Shown here: piece after piece, positions 9,734 to 19,658 of the stretch
Position numbering within the stretch: the first letter of the stretch is position 1
How the letters are laid out: every line of letters begins with the position of its first letter
NCBI RefSeq assembly: GCF_902726565.1
Contig: NZ_CACVAF010000009.1
Location: 105,971 to 169,970 of the forward strand
Source: Yersinia vastinensis
GTDB lineage: Bacteria; Pseudomonadota; Gammaproteobacteria; Enterobacterales; Enterobacteriaceae
DNA: 64,000 nucleotides
Direction of reading: 5' to 3'
Program-made: the position numbers and the translations under genes
Notes under the pieces: model-generated
Seen by the model: the letters and a program-made list of their open reading frames with translations, nothing else
Database searches by the model: none
What the model was told of the DNA's origin: nothing

Positions 9734-10603
9734 TTACGGCATTTCCGTCTGTTCAATGATCAGTTCTTTGAGTGCGCGGACATTAGGGCTAAAGGCATCT
9801 TTGCGCCAAATCAACCAAGTCGAAGTGTTGGCGATATCAGGTGGCAGCAAATGAACTTGTACCCGCTCATGCCCTGGTAGCAAAGCCAATACCGAGTGTG
9901 GAATTAGCGCTAACCCAGCACCGCTGGCCACGCAGGCCAGCATGGCATGGTAGGACTGAATTTCCATGATTTGCCCAGGTAGTGCGCCAGCTTGACGGAA
10001 CCAACTCTCCAGTTGCAGCCGGTATGAGCAACTGGGGCGAAAAGCAAACAGTGTTTCGTCCACGGCGTCTTGGGCTTGTTCAATAGGGTGGTGATCAACA
10101 CAGGAAATGATCACTAATTTTTCGTCGAAGGAGCGGCAGCCGTGCAGCTCATCATGCTGTACCGGGCCATCGACCAGCGCGGTTGCGAGTGTACCCGCCC
10201 GCACTTGTTCAATGATCTCGCCGGAAGTGCCGGTGGTCAGTGACAAGGCAACTTTAGGGTAGCGCTGGTGATAAGACGCCAGCAAGCTGGGTAAGCGAGT
10301 GGCCGCAGTACTCTCCATTGAACCGAGTGGGAAATGGCCCGCGGGTTCACCAGCATGGGTAATGCGCATTGCCTCTTCACTCAGTGCCAGAATTCGGTTG
10401 GCGTAGCAGAGAAAATTATGGCCCATAGGCGACAGACGCAGGCGCTGTTTTTCACGGATAAACAGATCAGCCCCTAGCTCAATTTCAAGCTGGCGTAAGC
10501 GTGTCGTCAAGTTTGAAGGGACGCGGTGCATTTGCTCCGCTGCTCGGGCAACGGAACCGGTTTCTGCCACGCAGCAAAACATGCGTAGCTGGGTCAGATC
10601 CAT
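9734..10603 (-). CDS. LysR-family regulator, PtrR/YneJ-like
   Basis: A 289-residue LysR regulator: N-terminal winged helix-turn-helix (about 1-60: M-D-L-T-Q-L, then R-V-P-S-N-L-T-T-R recognition region) and a C-terminal type 2 periplasmic-binding fold for an inducer. It resembles E. coli PtrR (YneJ) along its length, including the S-Y-H-A-M-L-A-C segment near 220 (PtrR: S-Y-H-G-M-L-A-C). It is divergent from an MFS permease gene and most likely controls it and itself from the shared 137-bp region. The inducer is unknown. Confidence 0.85.
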   Translation of the reverse strand: MDLTQLRMFCCVAETGSVARAAEQMHRVPSNLTTRLRQLEIELGADLFIREKQRLRLSPMGHNFLCYANRILALSEEAMRITHAGEPAGHFPLGSMESTAATRLPSLLASYHQRYPKVALSLTTGTSGEIIEQVRAGTLATALVDGPVQHDELHGCRSFDEKLVIISCVDHHPIEQAQDAVDETLFAFRPSCSYRLQLESWFRQAGALPGQIMEIQSYHAMLACVASGAGLALIPHSVLALLPGHERVQVHLLPPDIANTSTWLIWRKDAFSPNVRALKELIIEQTEMP

Positions 10604-10740
10604 GAGTGTTCTCTTTTTGTGATGAACTTAGTGAGTATTATTCATTTTTTGTGATTCTAATGCTCAGGCATGATATTGGCAACTTTCTTTTAACAGACTG
10701 GCAGATCAATTCACTGGCAGAGCAATATAGGGTAGGGCGG

Positions 10741-11892
10741 ATGGCACTAAGAATTGCATTAAGTGGTTTCTTGGCATTAGTGGTTGCGATGGGAATTGGT
10801 CGCTTTGCTTTTACCCCACAAGTGCCTCTTATGATTGCGGAACACCAATTTACACTAACAGGTGCGGGGCTGGTGGCGGCGTTTAACTACTTGGGTTATC
10901 TGTTCGGTGCCTTTGATGCTATGCGTGCCAGTCGCCATGTTGAGCGCCGTTTATGGCTGGGATTATGGGGGGCGGTGACTCTAACGCTGCTATCAGCTAT
11001 CGTCGATGGCCCGTGGTGGCATGGTCTGGTGCGTTTTGTGATTGGTTGGGCCAGCGGTTGGTCAATGGTGCTAATTGCTGCTTGGACGAATGAACGACTG
11101 GCGCATTTTGGTCGCCCGGCATTGAGTGCGGCGGTATTTGCCGGGCCAGGGGCGGGGATATTCATCAGCGGTATGCTGGCCGTCCTAATCCATAGCTATG
11201 AATTATCTGCTGCTGAAGCCTGGCTAGTGTATGGCGGATTGGCACTGATTATTATTGCGACGATCAGTATTAATCTGCCGCGGAGTGGGGAGCTTCACCG
11301 TCCACATATTGCCGCTGTTCCACTGACCTTAACTCCGGCATTGAAACGCTTGGTATGGAGCTACAGTTTGGCGGGGTTTGGCTATATTTTACCCGCGACG
11401 TTTTTATCGCAAATGGCTACCTCTCGGTTTCCAGATAGCCTTTTCGCCCAATTTGTCTGGCCTGTTTTTGGCGGTGCAGCCGTGATTGGTATCATCATCG
11501 GTATTCTGACGCGCCATTGCCTGACTTCCCAAACTCGGCTGGCATTGACACTTTGGATTCAGGCTTTAGGGGTGCTGTGTGCCGAATGGGTACCGGGCGT
11601 GAGTGGGTTAGCATTAGGTGCATTACTTACCGGCGGCGGATTCCTCAGTGTTGTTCAACTTTCACTGCAACATGGCCGCGAACTGGCACCGGAACACACT
11701 CGCTATATGGCCGGTTTGCTGACCACCGGCTATGCTATCGGGCAACTGGTTGGTCCAATATTGTCTGCAATATCAACAGCATTAACCCACCGGCTAGAGC
11801 CTGCACTCTATGTGGCTGTCATCGCGCTGATTATTGCGGGCGGATTAGTGATTAAAACCCCAGCCCGCGCTCGGGAAACTGTCACGAATTGA
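10741..11892 (+). CDS. YbfB/YjiJ-family MFS transporter
   Basis: Predicted inner-membrane permease of 383 residues with about 12 membrane segments. The opening L-S-G-F-L-A-L-V-V-A-M-G-I-G-R-F-A-F-T-P is typical of YjiJ/YbfB. I place the start at ATG 10741, behind GGGCGG. A longer in-frame reading from 10606 would give an N-terminal tail without homologous look and would run into the LysR start. Likely regulated by the divergent LysR protein. Substrate unknown; an efflux role is commonly assumed for the family but not shown here. Confidence 0.82.
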   Translation: MALRIALSGFLALVVAMGIGRFAFTPQVPLMIAEHQFTLTGAGLVAAFNYLGYLFGAFDAMRASRHVERRLWLGLWGAVTLTLLSAIVDGPWWHGLVRFVIGWASGWSMVLIAAWTNERLAHFGRPALSAAVFAGPGAGIFISGMLAVLIHSYELSAAEAWLVYGGLALIIIATISINLPRSGELHRPHIAAVPLTLTPALKRLVWSYSLAGFGYILPATFLSQMATSRFPDSLFAQFVWPVFGGAAVIGIIIGILTRHCLTSQTRLALTLWIQALGVLCAEWVPGVSGLALGALLTGGGFLSVVQLSLQHGRELAPEHTRYMAGLLTTGYAIGQLVGPILSAISTALTHRLEPALYVAVIALIIAGGLVIKTPARARETVTN

Positions 11893-11977
11893 ATGTTTGT
11901 CAGGTGCTGGCAGAGATGCAGCTCTTTCATCATGATATAAAGAACAATCACAGATGAATAACAATCACTGGATAATC

Positions 11978-12009
11978 ATTTTGCTCTCCACTAAAGTGGG
12001 GAGCAAAAT
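11978..12009. promoter_or_regulatory. 14-bp inverted repeat upstream of folE
   Basis: Arms 11978-11991 and 11996-12009 pair without a gap (one G-T pair) around the loop TAAA. No T-run follows on either strand, so it is a poor terminator. It may be an operator or a 5' leader hairpin of folE, or a processing site after the MFS gene. Confidence 0.4.
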
Positions 12010-12069
12010 CTGAACGTGATCTGCATCATGTTTATCCCGCTCAGATACGTACGCCTGTTGGAGAGAAAA

Positions 12070-12732
12070 ATGTCATCGCTGAGTAAAGAAGCTGAGCTGG
12101 TTCATGAAGCATTGCTGGCCCGTGGACTCGAAACCCCATTGCGCAAACAAGAACTAGACGCCGAAACGCGCAAGACCCGGATTCAGGAACATATGACGCA
12201 AGTCATGCAATTGCTGAATCTTGATTTATCTGACGATAGTCTGGCGGATACGCCAAGACGTATCGCCAAGATGTATGTTGATGAGATTTTCTCCGGACTG
12301 GATTACGAAAATTTCCCTAAAATCACCTTGATCGAAAATAAAATGAAGGTCGATGAGATGGTCACTGTGCGGGATATCACCTTGACCAGCACCTGCGAAC
12401 ATCATTTTGTGACCATCGATGGTAAAGCAACGGTGGCATATATTCCGAAAGATAGCGTGATTGGTTTGTCCAAAATTAACCGTATTGTGCAGTTTTTCGC
12501 CCAGCGTCCACAAGTACAAGAGCGACTGACACAGCAAATCTTGCTGGCGTTGCAGACTTTGTTGGGGACTAATAATGTCGCAGTTTCTATTGATGCTGTG
12601 CATTATTGCGTAAAGGCGCGTGGTATCCGTGATGCTACCAGCGCCACCACCACAACATCACTGGGTGGATTATTCAAATCCAGCCAAAATACTCGCCAGG
12701 AATTCCTGCGTGCAGTACGCCACAACGGCTAA
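12070..12732 (+). CDS. folE: GTP cyclohydrolase I
   Basis: First enzyme of tetrahydrofolate synthesis in the cytoplasm: GTP to 7,8-dihydroneopterin triphosphate and formate. The 220 residues are nearly identical to E. coli FolE in the core, with zinc and catalytic residues in T-S-T-C-E-H-H and the second zinc Cys in [11 protein letters not shown]. The start ATG 12070 follows GGAGAG by about 4 bases. An in-frame ATG at 12016 would add an 18-residue tail not found in the family. It is followed by yeiB with a short gap, the same neighbours as in E. coli. No MetJ-like box was recognised upstream. Confidence 0.96.
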   Translation: MSSLSKEAELVHEALLARGLETPLRKQELDAETRKTRIQEHMTQVMQLLNLDLSDDSLADTPRRIAKMYVDEIFSGLDYENFPKITLIENKMKVDEMVTVRDITLTSTCEHHFVTIDGKATVAYIPKDSVIGLSKINRIVQFFAQRPQVQERLTQQILLALQTLLGTNNVAVSIDAVHYCVKARGIRDATSATTTTSLGGLFKSSQNTRQEFLRAVRHNG

Positions 12733-12786
12733 TTAATCTTTTGTCAGAATGGGCACCATTGGGTGCTCCAAAACAGGATGTCGGGT

Positions 12787-13953
12787 ATGCGTCAACGCAT
12801 CGCAACGCTAGACAGTGCGCGAGGTCTGGCCATTCTTGGCATTCTTCTGCTCAATATCAGTGCTTTCGGCCTACCAAAAGCAGCTTACCTTAATCCTGCC
12901 TACCTTGGTCTCCCCTCCGTGTCTGATACTTGGACATGGGCCATCCTTGATATCGTCGCGCAAGCAAAGTTCCTGTCTATTTTTGCTATTTTATTTGGGG
13001 CGGGCCTTGAACTGCTACTTAAACGGGGTAAAAGCTGGATACGGGCGCGGCTTTCTCTGCTGCTATTACTGGGATTAATTCACGGCATCTTCTTTTGGGA
13101 TGGGGATATTCTACTAGCCTATGGTTTGATTGGGCTGGTGTGCTGGCGAATGATTCGTGATGCTAAAGATGCTGCCAGTTTATTGCGCACAGGGGTTGTG
13201 ATGTATTTGCTGGGCGTCGCGGTATTATTACTGCTGGGGTTTATTACCAGTGGGGAACCGGGGCGTTTTTGGCAACCGGGGCCTGCGGATTTGCAATATG
13301 AACAATTTTGGAAGTTGCAGGGCGGAGTGGAAGCCTGGAAAAACCGGCTTGATCTGTTGTCCTCCAATTTGATTGCTATCGGTGCGCAATATGGCTGGGA
13401 ACTGGCGGGATCGATGCTTTTTGGCGCAGGGTTAATGCGTTGCGGTTGGTTACGGGGCGAGTTTAGCTTACGCCATTACCGGCTTCTCGCTGCATGTCTG
13501 ATACCGCTTTCATTAGTTATCCAAATACCCGGTGTGGTGATGCAATGGCTGGTGGGATGGGATTTCCGCTGGACAGGTTTCTTGTTACAAGTTCCCCGTG
13601 AGTTAGGTGCCCCGTTGCAGGCCGTGGGATATCTCGCTCTATTGTATGGTTTTTGGCCGACACTCTCGGGCTGGCGAATCAGCCACTGGTTGGCACAGGT
13701 TGGCCGCATGGCATTAAGCAATTATTTACTACAGACATTACTCTGTACATTGCTGTTCTATCACTTCGGTTTATACCAACAACTTGATCGCGTGCAATTG
13801 CTCGCTGTCGTTCCATTGGTCTGGCTGTGCAATATTCTTTTCTCCTTGTTATGGCTGCACTATTTTGCCCAAGGGCCAGTTGAGTGGCTATGGCGCAAAT
13901 TGACAGCTTATGCCTGCGGTCAATCGTTACAACCACGCAACACTAAGCCGTGA
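12787..13953 (+). CDS. yeiB: DUF418 inner-membrane protein YeiB
   Basis: Integral membrane protein of about 388 residues with roughly ten hydrophobic segments. The family opening T-L-D-S-A-R-G-L-A-I-L-G-I-L-L-L-N precedes the conserved F-G-L-P-K-A-A-Y segment. The C-terminal region has G-R-M-A-L-S-N-Y-L-L-Q-T and ends near G-P-V-E-W-L-W-R, as in E. coli YeiB. Molecular function is not established. Starts at 12763, 12778 and 12787 are possible; 12787 has AGGA about 8 bases upstream and aligns best. It lies 54 bp after folE and probably shares its transcript. Confidence 0.9.
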   Translation: MRQRIATLDSARGLAILGILLLNISAFGLPKAAYLNPAYLGLPSVSDTWTWAILDIVAQAKFLSIFAILFGAGLELLLKRGKSWIRARLSLLLLLGLIHGIFFWDGDILLAYGLIGLVCWRMIRDAKDAASLLRTGVVMYLLGVAVLLLLGFITSGEPGRFWQPGPADLQYEQFWKLQGGVEAWKNRLDLLSSNLIAIGAQYGWELAGSMLFGAGLMRCGWLRGEFSLRHYRLLAACLIPLSLVIQIPGVVMQWLVGWDFRWTGFLLQVPRELGAPLQAVGYLALLYGFWPTLSGWRISHWLAQVGRMALSNYLLQTLLCTLLFYHFGLYQQLDRVQLLAVVPLVWLCNILFSLLWLHYFAQGPVEWLWRKLTAYACGQSLQPRNTKP

Positions 13954-13997
13954 ATATGCCAGCAAAGTCAAAATGAGTGGGCGGTTGCAAATTTGTA

Positions 13998-14031
13998 TGT
14001 AAACGTTTTCTTTCTTGTGACGTATTTCACG
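13998..14031 (+). promoter_or_regulatory. Gal operator half-match and CRP site upstream of galS
   Basis: A GalR/GalS-like element TGTAAACGTTTTC (13998-14010) is followed by a CRP-type site TGTGA-N6-TCACG (14016-14031). Both fit known control of galS by cAMP-CRP and by autoregulation. Positions are seen; binding is inferred. Confidence 0.65.
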
Positions 14032-14123
14032 TGGCAATTTCAACAAACTGGGTAGGATAGGCCACCTGCCATGCTCGGTTGTTCGCTCCGTAGCATGGCG
14101 ACTTATTTTTCACAGGATAAGCC

Positions 14124-15161
14124 ATGGCCGCTCTGCATTCAGTTAGAAACAATATCACCATTCGCGATGTGGCTTCACGGGCGGGCGTTTCGCTGGCTAC
14201 CGTATCCAGAGTCCTTAATAACAGTGCCGCTATCCGGCCAGAAACCCGCGCAGCTGTCTTGAAAGCTGTGTCAGAACTGGGCTACCGGCCCAATGCCAAT
14301 GCGCAAGCACTCGCCACGCAAAGCAGTGATACTGTCGGTGTCGTCGTCATGGATGTCTCAGATCCCTTTTTTGGTGCACTAGTGAAAGCGGTGGACACTG
14401 TTGCCCAGCAGCATCAGAAATATGTGTTGATTGGCAATAGTTACCATCAGGCTGATAAAGAACGTCATGCCATTGAAGTGTTGCTCCGTCAACGCTGTAA
14501 CGCCTTGGTTGTTCATGCTAAGGCATTGAGTAACGGCGAGTTAATCACTTTTTTAGAGCAAGTTCCTGGTATGGTCCTGATTAATCGGATTATTCCCGGT
14601 TTTGAGCATCGCTGCGTAGGATTAGACAATGTTAGCGGTGCGCAAATGGCGTGTCGCTTGTTACTGAAACAGGATCATCAACGCATTGGTTTCCTCGGTT
14701 CTAACCACCCCATTGATGATGTTCTTCAGCGCCAAACTGGCTACTTAAATGCGCTTGAAGGTGCCGGTATCACTGCCCCGGAGAGTTGGCGAGCCTACGG
14801 TTCTCCAGACTTGGCCGGAGGCGAACGGGCGATGATTGACTTGCTAGGGCGTAATTTACAACTCAGTGCTGTGTTTGCTTACAACGATTCAATGGCTGCA
14901 GGTGCATTAGCCGTATTGAAAGAAAACGGTATCAGCGTTCCTGAGCAGTTTTCGCTGGTGGGCTTTGACGATATCCCGATAGCACGTTATACCAGCCCAA
15001 AACTGACGACAGTCCGTTATCCTATTGTTTCTATGGCAACTTTAGCTACCGAGCTAGCGCTTGAAGGGGCCAGCCGTGCAACGGACCCTCACGCCACTTA
15101 TTGTTTTACTCCCACCTTGGTGCCACGACATTCTGTCGCAATTTGTGGTGTTGCTCACTAG
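14124..15161 (+). CDS. galS: LacI-family mgl repressor/isorepressor GalS
   Basis: DNA-binding repressor of the galactose/methyl-galactoside transport genes that follow, released by galactose. The 345 residues show the LacI-type helix-turn-helix near 12-32 ([15 protein letters not shown]), the hinge helix near 55-62 (N-A-N-A-Q-A-L-A), then the periplasmic-binding-like sugar domain. AGGA with 6-base spacing supports the ATG at 14124. Position between yeiB and mglB is as in E. coli, which favours GalS over GalR. Confidence 0.93.
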   Translation: MAALHSVRNNITIRDVASRAGVSLATVSRVLNNSAAIRPETRAAVLKAVSELGYRPNANAQALATQSSDTVGVVVMDVSDPFFGALVKAVDTVAQQHQKYVLIGNSYHQADKERHAIEVLLRQRCNALVVHAKALSNGELITFLEQVPGMVLINRIIPGFEHRCVGLDNVSGAQMACRLLLKQDHQRIGFLGSNHPIDDVLQRQTGYLNALEGAGITAPESWRAYGSPDLAGGERAMIDLLGRNLQLSAVFAYNDSMAAGALAVLKENGISVPEQFSLVGFDDIPIARYTSPKLTTVRYPIVSMATLATELALEGASRATDPHATYCFTPTLVPRHSVAICGVAH

Positions 15162-15177
15162 TTGGGGATTTATTCTT

Positions 15178-15245
15178 GTGTAACCGTTTTCAATCTGTGA
15201 GAAAATTCACAGATTCTTAACAACGGGACGTCTATGCTCTAGTGG
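15178..15245 (+). promoter_or_regulatory. mgl promoter: Gal operator, CRP site, -10 box
   Basis: Gal operator GTGTAACCGTTTTCAA (15178-15193) abuts a near-perfect CRP site TGTGA-GAAAAT-TCACA (15196-15211). A -10-like TATGCT lies at 15233-15238, which puts the CRP centre about 41 bases before a start near 15245, the class II layout known for E. coli mgl. The order operator-then-CRP predicts GalS blocking CRP activation. Confidence 0.82.
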
Positions 15246-15516
15246 TTTTCTACCTGAATGTATCAATATGTCATCAGTTACCGGATAAAAAAATACACGG
15301 TAGCGGGTTTTTAGAATAGCGATTTACAAACACGAGTTCCGCAGACGAGGAGTTTGTAAATGACATGGTTTTTGACGACTCAGGCTGCTTTTCGGAGTGG
15401 AGTGTGCTCAAGGACGATAGATATTCAGTGTCAGCTGCTTTGAACGATGGGGTTTTCTCACGTTAAGGCGATGGTGTTATCACCCTGTACTACCCTACAT
15501 AAACCCGGAGATACAA
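15246..15516 (+). other. long mglB leader with hairpin and possible 27-codon ORF
   Basis: About 270 bases separate the predicted transcription start from mglB. It holds a 9-bp inverted repeat (15323-15331 with 15352-15360) and, starting at its 3' arm, a short frame ATG 15360 to TGA 15443 preceded by GAGGAG with 8-base spacing. No protein family match is expected for so short a peptide. The mglB start itself has GGAG 6 bases upstream. Confidence 0.4.
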
Positions 15517-16509
15517 ATGAATAAGAAGGTTTTCACATTAGCGACTCTGGTTGCCAGCATGATGTTCGGCGCGGCGGCTCAAGCTGATACCCGTATTGGT
15601 GTCACTATTTATAAGTATGATGACAACTTTATGTCCGTGGTCCGTAAAGCTATCGAGAAAGATGCTAAAGCATCTCCTGACGTTACCTTACTGATGAACG
15701 ACTCGCAGAATGACCAATCCAAGCAAAACGACCAAATCGACGTGTTGCTGGCGAAAGGCGTAAAAGCACTGGCGATCAACTTGGTTGACCCAGCCGCAGC
15801 GCCAGTGGTTATTGATAAAGCGCGTGCCAATGATGTGCCAATTGTTTTCTATAACAAAGAGCCTTCACGCAAAGCACTGGATAGCTACGACAAAGCATAT
15901 TATGTAGGGACTGACTCTAAAGAATCTGGCGTGATTCAGGGTGAGCTGATTGCCAAACACTGGCAAGCCAACCCTGCTTGGGATCTGAACAAAGATGGCA
16001 AAATTCAATTTGTGTTGCTGAAAGGCGAGCCGGGCCATCCAGATGCTGAAGCTCGTACCACTTACGTCATTAAAACGCTGAATGAAAAAGGTCTGCCAAC
16101 ACAGCAACTGCAATTAGATACTGCCATGTGGGATACCGCTCAGGCTAAAGACAAAATGGATGCCTGGTTATCTGGCCCTAATGCAAACAAAATTGAAGTG
16201 GTTATCGCCAACAACGATGCGATGGCAATGGGGGCAGTAGAAGCATTGAAAGCGCATAACAAAACTAGCATTCCAGTCTTTGGTGTTGATGCCCTGCCAG
16301 AAGCATTGGCGATGGTGAAATCAGGTCAAATGGCCGGTACTGTTCTGAATGATGCGAACAATCAGGCGAAAGCAACCTTTGATCTGGCTAAAAACCTGGC
16401 TGCGGGCAAACCTGCCGCTGAAGGGACTACTTGGAAAATCGACAACAAAATTGTACGTATCCCGTATGTAGGTGTTGATAAAGATAATCTGGCTGAATTT
16501 ACCAAGTAA
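15517..16509 (+). CDS. mglB: D-galactose/D-glucose-binding periplasmic protein
   Basis: Periplasmic receptor for the MglAC importer and, in E. coli, for galactose/glucose chemotaxis through Trg. The 330 residues have a Sec signal peptide (about 1-23, ending A-A-Q-A before D-T-R-I-G). The calcium loop D-L-N-K-D-G-K-I-Q is intact near residue 157, and sugar-contact segments such as N-N-D-A-M-A-M-G and F-G-V-D-A-L-P-E-A are present. First gene of mglBAC. Confidence 0.96.
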   Translation: MNKKVFTLATLVASMMFGAAAQADTRIGVTIYKYDDNFMSVVRKAIEKDAKASPDVTLLMNDSQNDQSKQNDQIDVLLAKGVKALAINLVDPAAAPVVIDKARANDVPIVFYNKEPSRKALDSYDKAYYVGTDSKESGVIQGELIAKHWQANPAWDLNKDGKIQFVLLKGEPGHPDAEARTTYVIKTLNEKGLPTQQLQLDTAMWDTAQAKDKMDAWLSGPNANKIEVVIANNDAMAMGAVEALKAHNKTSIPVFGVDALPEALAMVKSGQMAGTVLNDANNQAKATFDLAKNLAAGKPAAEGTTWKIDNKIVRIPYVGVDKDNLAEFTK

Positions 16510-16555
16510 CAGTCAGCACCGGTAATAGGTGGCTAAACGTAAAGAAGTAACTATT

Positions 16556-16607
16556 AACCTTCTGGCCCAATAGTGGATAACCAGTAGCGGGGCGGAAGGT
16601 TTTTTTG
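16556..16607 (+). terminator. attenuating hairpin between mglB and mglA
   Basis: A 7-bp outer stem AACCTTC/GAAGGTT (16556-16562 with 16595-16601), with further C-G pairs inside, is followed by a T-run of seven (16600-16606). It should reduce read-through, so that the binding protein is made in excess over MglA and MglC. Confidence 0.65.
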
Positions 16608-16692
16608 CATTAATCCTTATTTTAGAGTGTGCGCTGTTCGGTGGATAGAATATATCTCGCGGAAAAGTCGCGCTTCTTAGCCAGGTACAACT

Positions 16693-18213
16693 ATGGCCGA
16701 TATTAATACAGCACAACCCCGTGAGTGGTTGCTGGAAATGAGTAATATCAATAAATCATTTCCAGGCGTAAAGGCGTTAGATAACGTAAATCTTAAAGTG
16801 CGACCAAATTCTATTCATGCGTTAATGGGAGAAAATGGAGCAGGTAAGTCAACGCTATTAAAATGTCTGTTTGGTATCTATAAAAAAGACTCCGGGAGCA
16901 TTCTCTTTCAGGGGCAAGAAATAGAATTTAAAAGTTCTAAAGAAGCATTAGAACATGGCGTGTCTATGGTGCATCAGGAATTAAATCTGGTGTTACAGCG
17001 TACCGTCATGGACAACATGTGGTTGGGGCGTTATCCCACGAAAGGTTTCTTTGTCGATCAGGATAAAATGTACAAAGACACCAAGGCTATCTTTGATGAA
17101 TTAGATATTGATATAGACCCACGAGATAAAGTTGCCACTTTATCCGTATCGCAAATGCAAATGATCGAGATTGCCAAAGCATTCTCATATAACGCCAAAA
17201 TCGTTATTATGGATGAGCCGACTTCTTCATTAACTGAGAAAGAAGTTAATCATCTATTTACCATTATCCGTAAATTAAAAGAGCGTGGTTGCGGAATTGT
17301 TTATATCTCCCACAAGATGGAAGAGATATTTCAACTGTGCGATGAAATCACTATTTTGCGCGATGGCCAATGGATAGCAACTCAGCCGCTGGAAGGGCTG
17401 ACGATGGATCAAATCATCTCAATGATGGTGGGACGTTCATTGAGTCAGCGCTTCCCTGACCGCCTAAATAAACCTGGTGAAGTTATTCTGGAAGTGAAAA
17501 ACCTCACTTCACTGCGCCAACCCTCTATTCGTGATGTCTCCTTTGATTTGCATAAAGGTGAGATTTTAGGGATTGCCGGATTGGTGGGAGCCAAACGGAC
17601 CGATATCGTTGAAACTTTATTTGGTATTCGTGAAAAAGTCGCTGGCACCATTAAGCTACATGGTAAGAATATTAATAACCACAGTGCCAATGAAGCCATT
17701 AATCATGGTTTTGCATTGGTGACGGAAGAGCGTCGTTCCACTGGGATTTATGCTTATCTTGATGTTGGTTTTAACTCCCTGATATCGAATATCCGCAACT
17801 ATAAAAATAAATTTGGGCTGCTGGACAATACACGCATGAAAAGTGATACCCAATGGGTTATCGATGCAATGCGGGTAAAAACCCCCGGTCACCGTACCAG
17901 TATCGGTTCATTATCTGGTGGTAATCAGCAGAAAGTTATTATTGGCCGTTGGCTACTGACTCAGCCAGAAATATTAATGTTGGATGAGCCGACTCGGGGT
18001 ATTGATGTCGGTGCTAAGTTTGAAATCTATCAGTTAATGACTGAATTAGCGAAGAAAGACAAAGGAATTATTATAATTTCCTCTGAAATGCCTGAGCTAT
18101 TAGGGATCACTGACAGAATTTTGGTAATGAGTAATGGTCAGGTTGCGGGCATTGTTGAAACCAAAAAAGCCACGCAGAATGAAATATTACGTCTTGCATC
18201 CTTGCATCTCTAA
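16693..18213 (+). CDS. mglA: galactose/methyl-galactoside import ATPase
   Basis: Cytoplasmic ATPase of the MglBAC importer with two fused ABC modules in 506 residues. Module 1 has Walker [10 protein letters not shown] near 53-61, signature [14 protein letters not shown] and Walker B I-V-I-M-D-E-P-T. Module 2 has a degenerate Walker A (GLVGAKRTD) but a full signature LSGGNQQKV and Walker [13 protein letters not shown], the usual pattern of sugar importers of this family. It lies 183 bp after mglB and 20 bp before mglC. Confidence 0.96.
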   Translation: MADINTAQPREWLLEMSNINKSFPGVKALDNVNLKVRPNSIHALMGENGAGKSTLLKCLFGIYKKDSGSILFQGQEIEFKSSKEALEHGVSMVHQELNLVLQRTVMDNMWLGRYPTKGFFVDQDKMYKDTKAIFDELDIDIDPRDKVATLSVSQMQMIEIAKAFSYNAKIVIMDEPTSSLTEKEVNHLFTIIRKLKERGCGIVYISHKMEEIFQLCDEITILRDGQWIATQPLEGLTMDQIISMMVGRSLSQRFPDRLNKPGEVILEVKNLTSLRQPSIRDVSFDLHKGEILGIAGLVGAKRTDIVETLFGIREKVAGTIKLHGKNINNHSANEAINHGFALVTEERRSTGIYAYLDVGFNSLISNIRNYKNKFGLLDNTRMKSDTQWVIDAMRVKTPGHRTSIGSLSGGNQQKVIIGRWLLTQPEILMLDEPTRGIDVGAKFEIYQLMTELAKKDKGIIIISSEMPELLGITDRILVMSNGQVAGIVETKKATQNEILRLASLHL

Positions 18214-18233
18214 TCTAGTCGAAGGTTCTTATT

Positions 18234-19244
18234 ATGAATGCGTTAAATAAGAAAAGCATGCTCACTTACCTAAAAGAGAGCGGGATTTATGTAGTGTTAT
18301 TCGTATTGTTGGCAATAATTATTGTCAAGGACCCGACATTCTTAAGCCTGATGAACTTAAGTAATATTCTGACCCAATCTTCTGTGCGTATCATTATCGC
18401 ACTCGGTGTTGCGGGCTTGATTGTTACCCAAGGGACTGACTTGTCTGCGGGTCGTCAGGTGGGGTTAGCGGCGGTGGTTGCGGCAACCATGTTGCAATCC
18501 ATGGATAACGTTAATAAAGTTTTCCCTGATTTACAGACGGTACCCATCCCGGTTGTTACCTTAACCGTTTGTTTAATTGGTGCAGTTATTGGTCTGGTTA
18601 ACGGTATTATCATTGCTTACCTGAATGTGACGCCATTTATTACCACATTGGGCACGATGATTATTGTTTACGGGATTAACTCCCTGTATTACGACTTTGT
18701 TGGTGCATCGCCAATTGCCGGTTTTGATCCTGCGTTCTCGACCTTTGCCCAAGGATTCTTACGATTTGGTGATTTCAAGCTGTCTTATATTACCTTTTAT
18801 GCACTCATTGCTATCGGCTTTGTTTGGGTATTGTGGAACAAAACTCGCTTTGGTAAAAATATCTTCGCTATCGGCGGTAACCCAGAAGCGGCAAAAGTTT
18901 CTGGTGTAAATGTGCCATTAAACCTGATCATGATTTATGCCTTATCCGGTGTGTTCTATGCCTTCGGTGGGATGTTAGAAGCGGGCCGTATCGGTAGTGC
19001 CACCAACAACCTCGGTTTTATGTATGAGTTAGATGCGATTGCGGCTTGCGTGGTTGGCGGTGTCTCCTTCAGCGGTGGGGTGGGTACGGTTATCGGTGTG
19101 GTAACCGGTGTTATCATCTTTACCGTCATTAACTATGGGCTGACTTATATCGGTGTAAACCCTTACTGGCAATACATTATCAAGGGTGCGATCATTATCT
19201 TTGCAGTAGCACTGGATTCATTGAAATACGCGAAGAAAAAATAA
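18234..19244 (+). CDS. mglC: galactose/methyl-galactoside import permease
   Basis: Membrane subunit of the MglBAC importer. The 336 residues are mostly hydrophobic, with about eight to ten segments. The family motif near the C-terminal half (A-I-G-G-N-P-E-A-A-K-V-S-G-V-N) and G-G-V-S-F-S-G-G-V-G-T-V-I-G-V are present. It completes the operon; a terminator follows 47 bp later. Confidence 0.95.
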   Translation: MNALNKKSMLTYLKESGIYVVLFVLLAIIIVKDPTFLSLMNLSNILTQSSVRIIIALGVAGLIVTQGTDLSAGRQVGLAAVVAATMLQSMDNVNKVFPDLQTVPIPVVTLTVCLIGAVIGLVNGIIIAYLNVTPFITTLGTMIIVYGINSLYYDFVGASPIAGFDPAFSTFAQGFLRFGDFKLSYITFYALIAIGFVWVLWNKTRFGKNIFAIGGNPEAAKVSGVNVPLNLIMIYALSGVFYAFGGMLEAGRIGSATNNLGFMYELDAIAACVVGGVSFSGGVGTVIGVVTGVIIFTVINYGLTYIGVNPYWQYIIKGAIIIFAVALDSLKYAKKK

Positions 19245-19291
19245 TCAGCGACTGAAATTAGATAATAAGCAGTAACAGCAGAGATAAAAAT

Positions 19292-19330
19292 AAAATCCAG
19301 TTTTGGGCTAACCTAACTGGATTTTTTATT
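19292..19330 (+). terminator. rho-independent terminator after mglC
   Basis: An 11-bp stem (19292-19302 with 19315-19325) with a 12-base loop runs into a T-rich tail (ATTTTTTATT). It ends the mglBAC transcript. Confidence 0.85.
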
Positions 19331-19658
19331 GGGAATTTTTTAAGGATTATTTCTCTGTTGTGTGCACAGTCTGGTATTCATGTCCTTCATCGAGATAAAT
19401 TTCGCTATATAGATATTTATATCTCGATAAGCATGTGATGCGTTGAAATAAATAGCTGTAACTGTGTGTAACTTAATGTTTTATTTGGTTTTGATGTAAA
19501 TGAGACGTGATTTCACCCATAGGTAAGCAGGCATAAGTTTTAGTCAAAAAGTTTGTTAATCCAGATCAAGCTTACAGCGGGTTAATATATATTTTTTTAT
19601 TTCAATATCTTAAAGTATTTAAACTCCACTTCTCTGGGCTTAATTATTTTGGGTATAT
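19331..19658 (+). promoter_or_regulatory. fhlA upstream region with an FNR-like box
   Basis: No gene was seen in these 328 bases. At 19556-19569 TTAAT-CCAG-ATCAA differs by one base from the FNR consensus TTGAT-N4-ATCAA, about 90 bp before fhlA. That would fit expression of the formate regulon without oxygen. Several short AT-rich -10-like stretches exist and I cannot choose among them. Confidence 0.4.
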
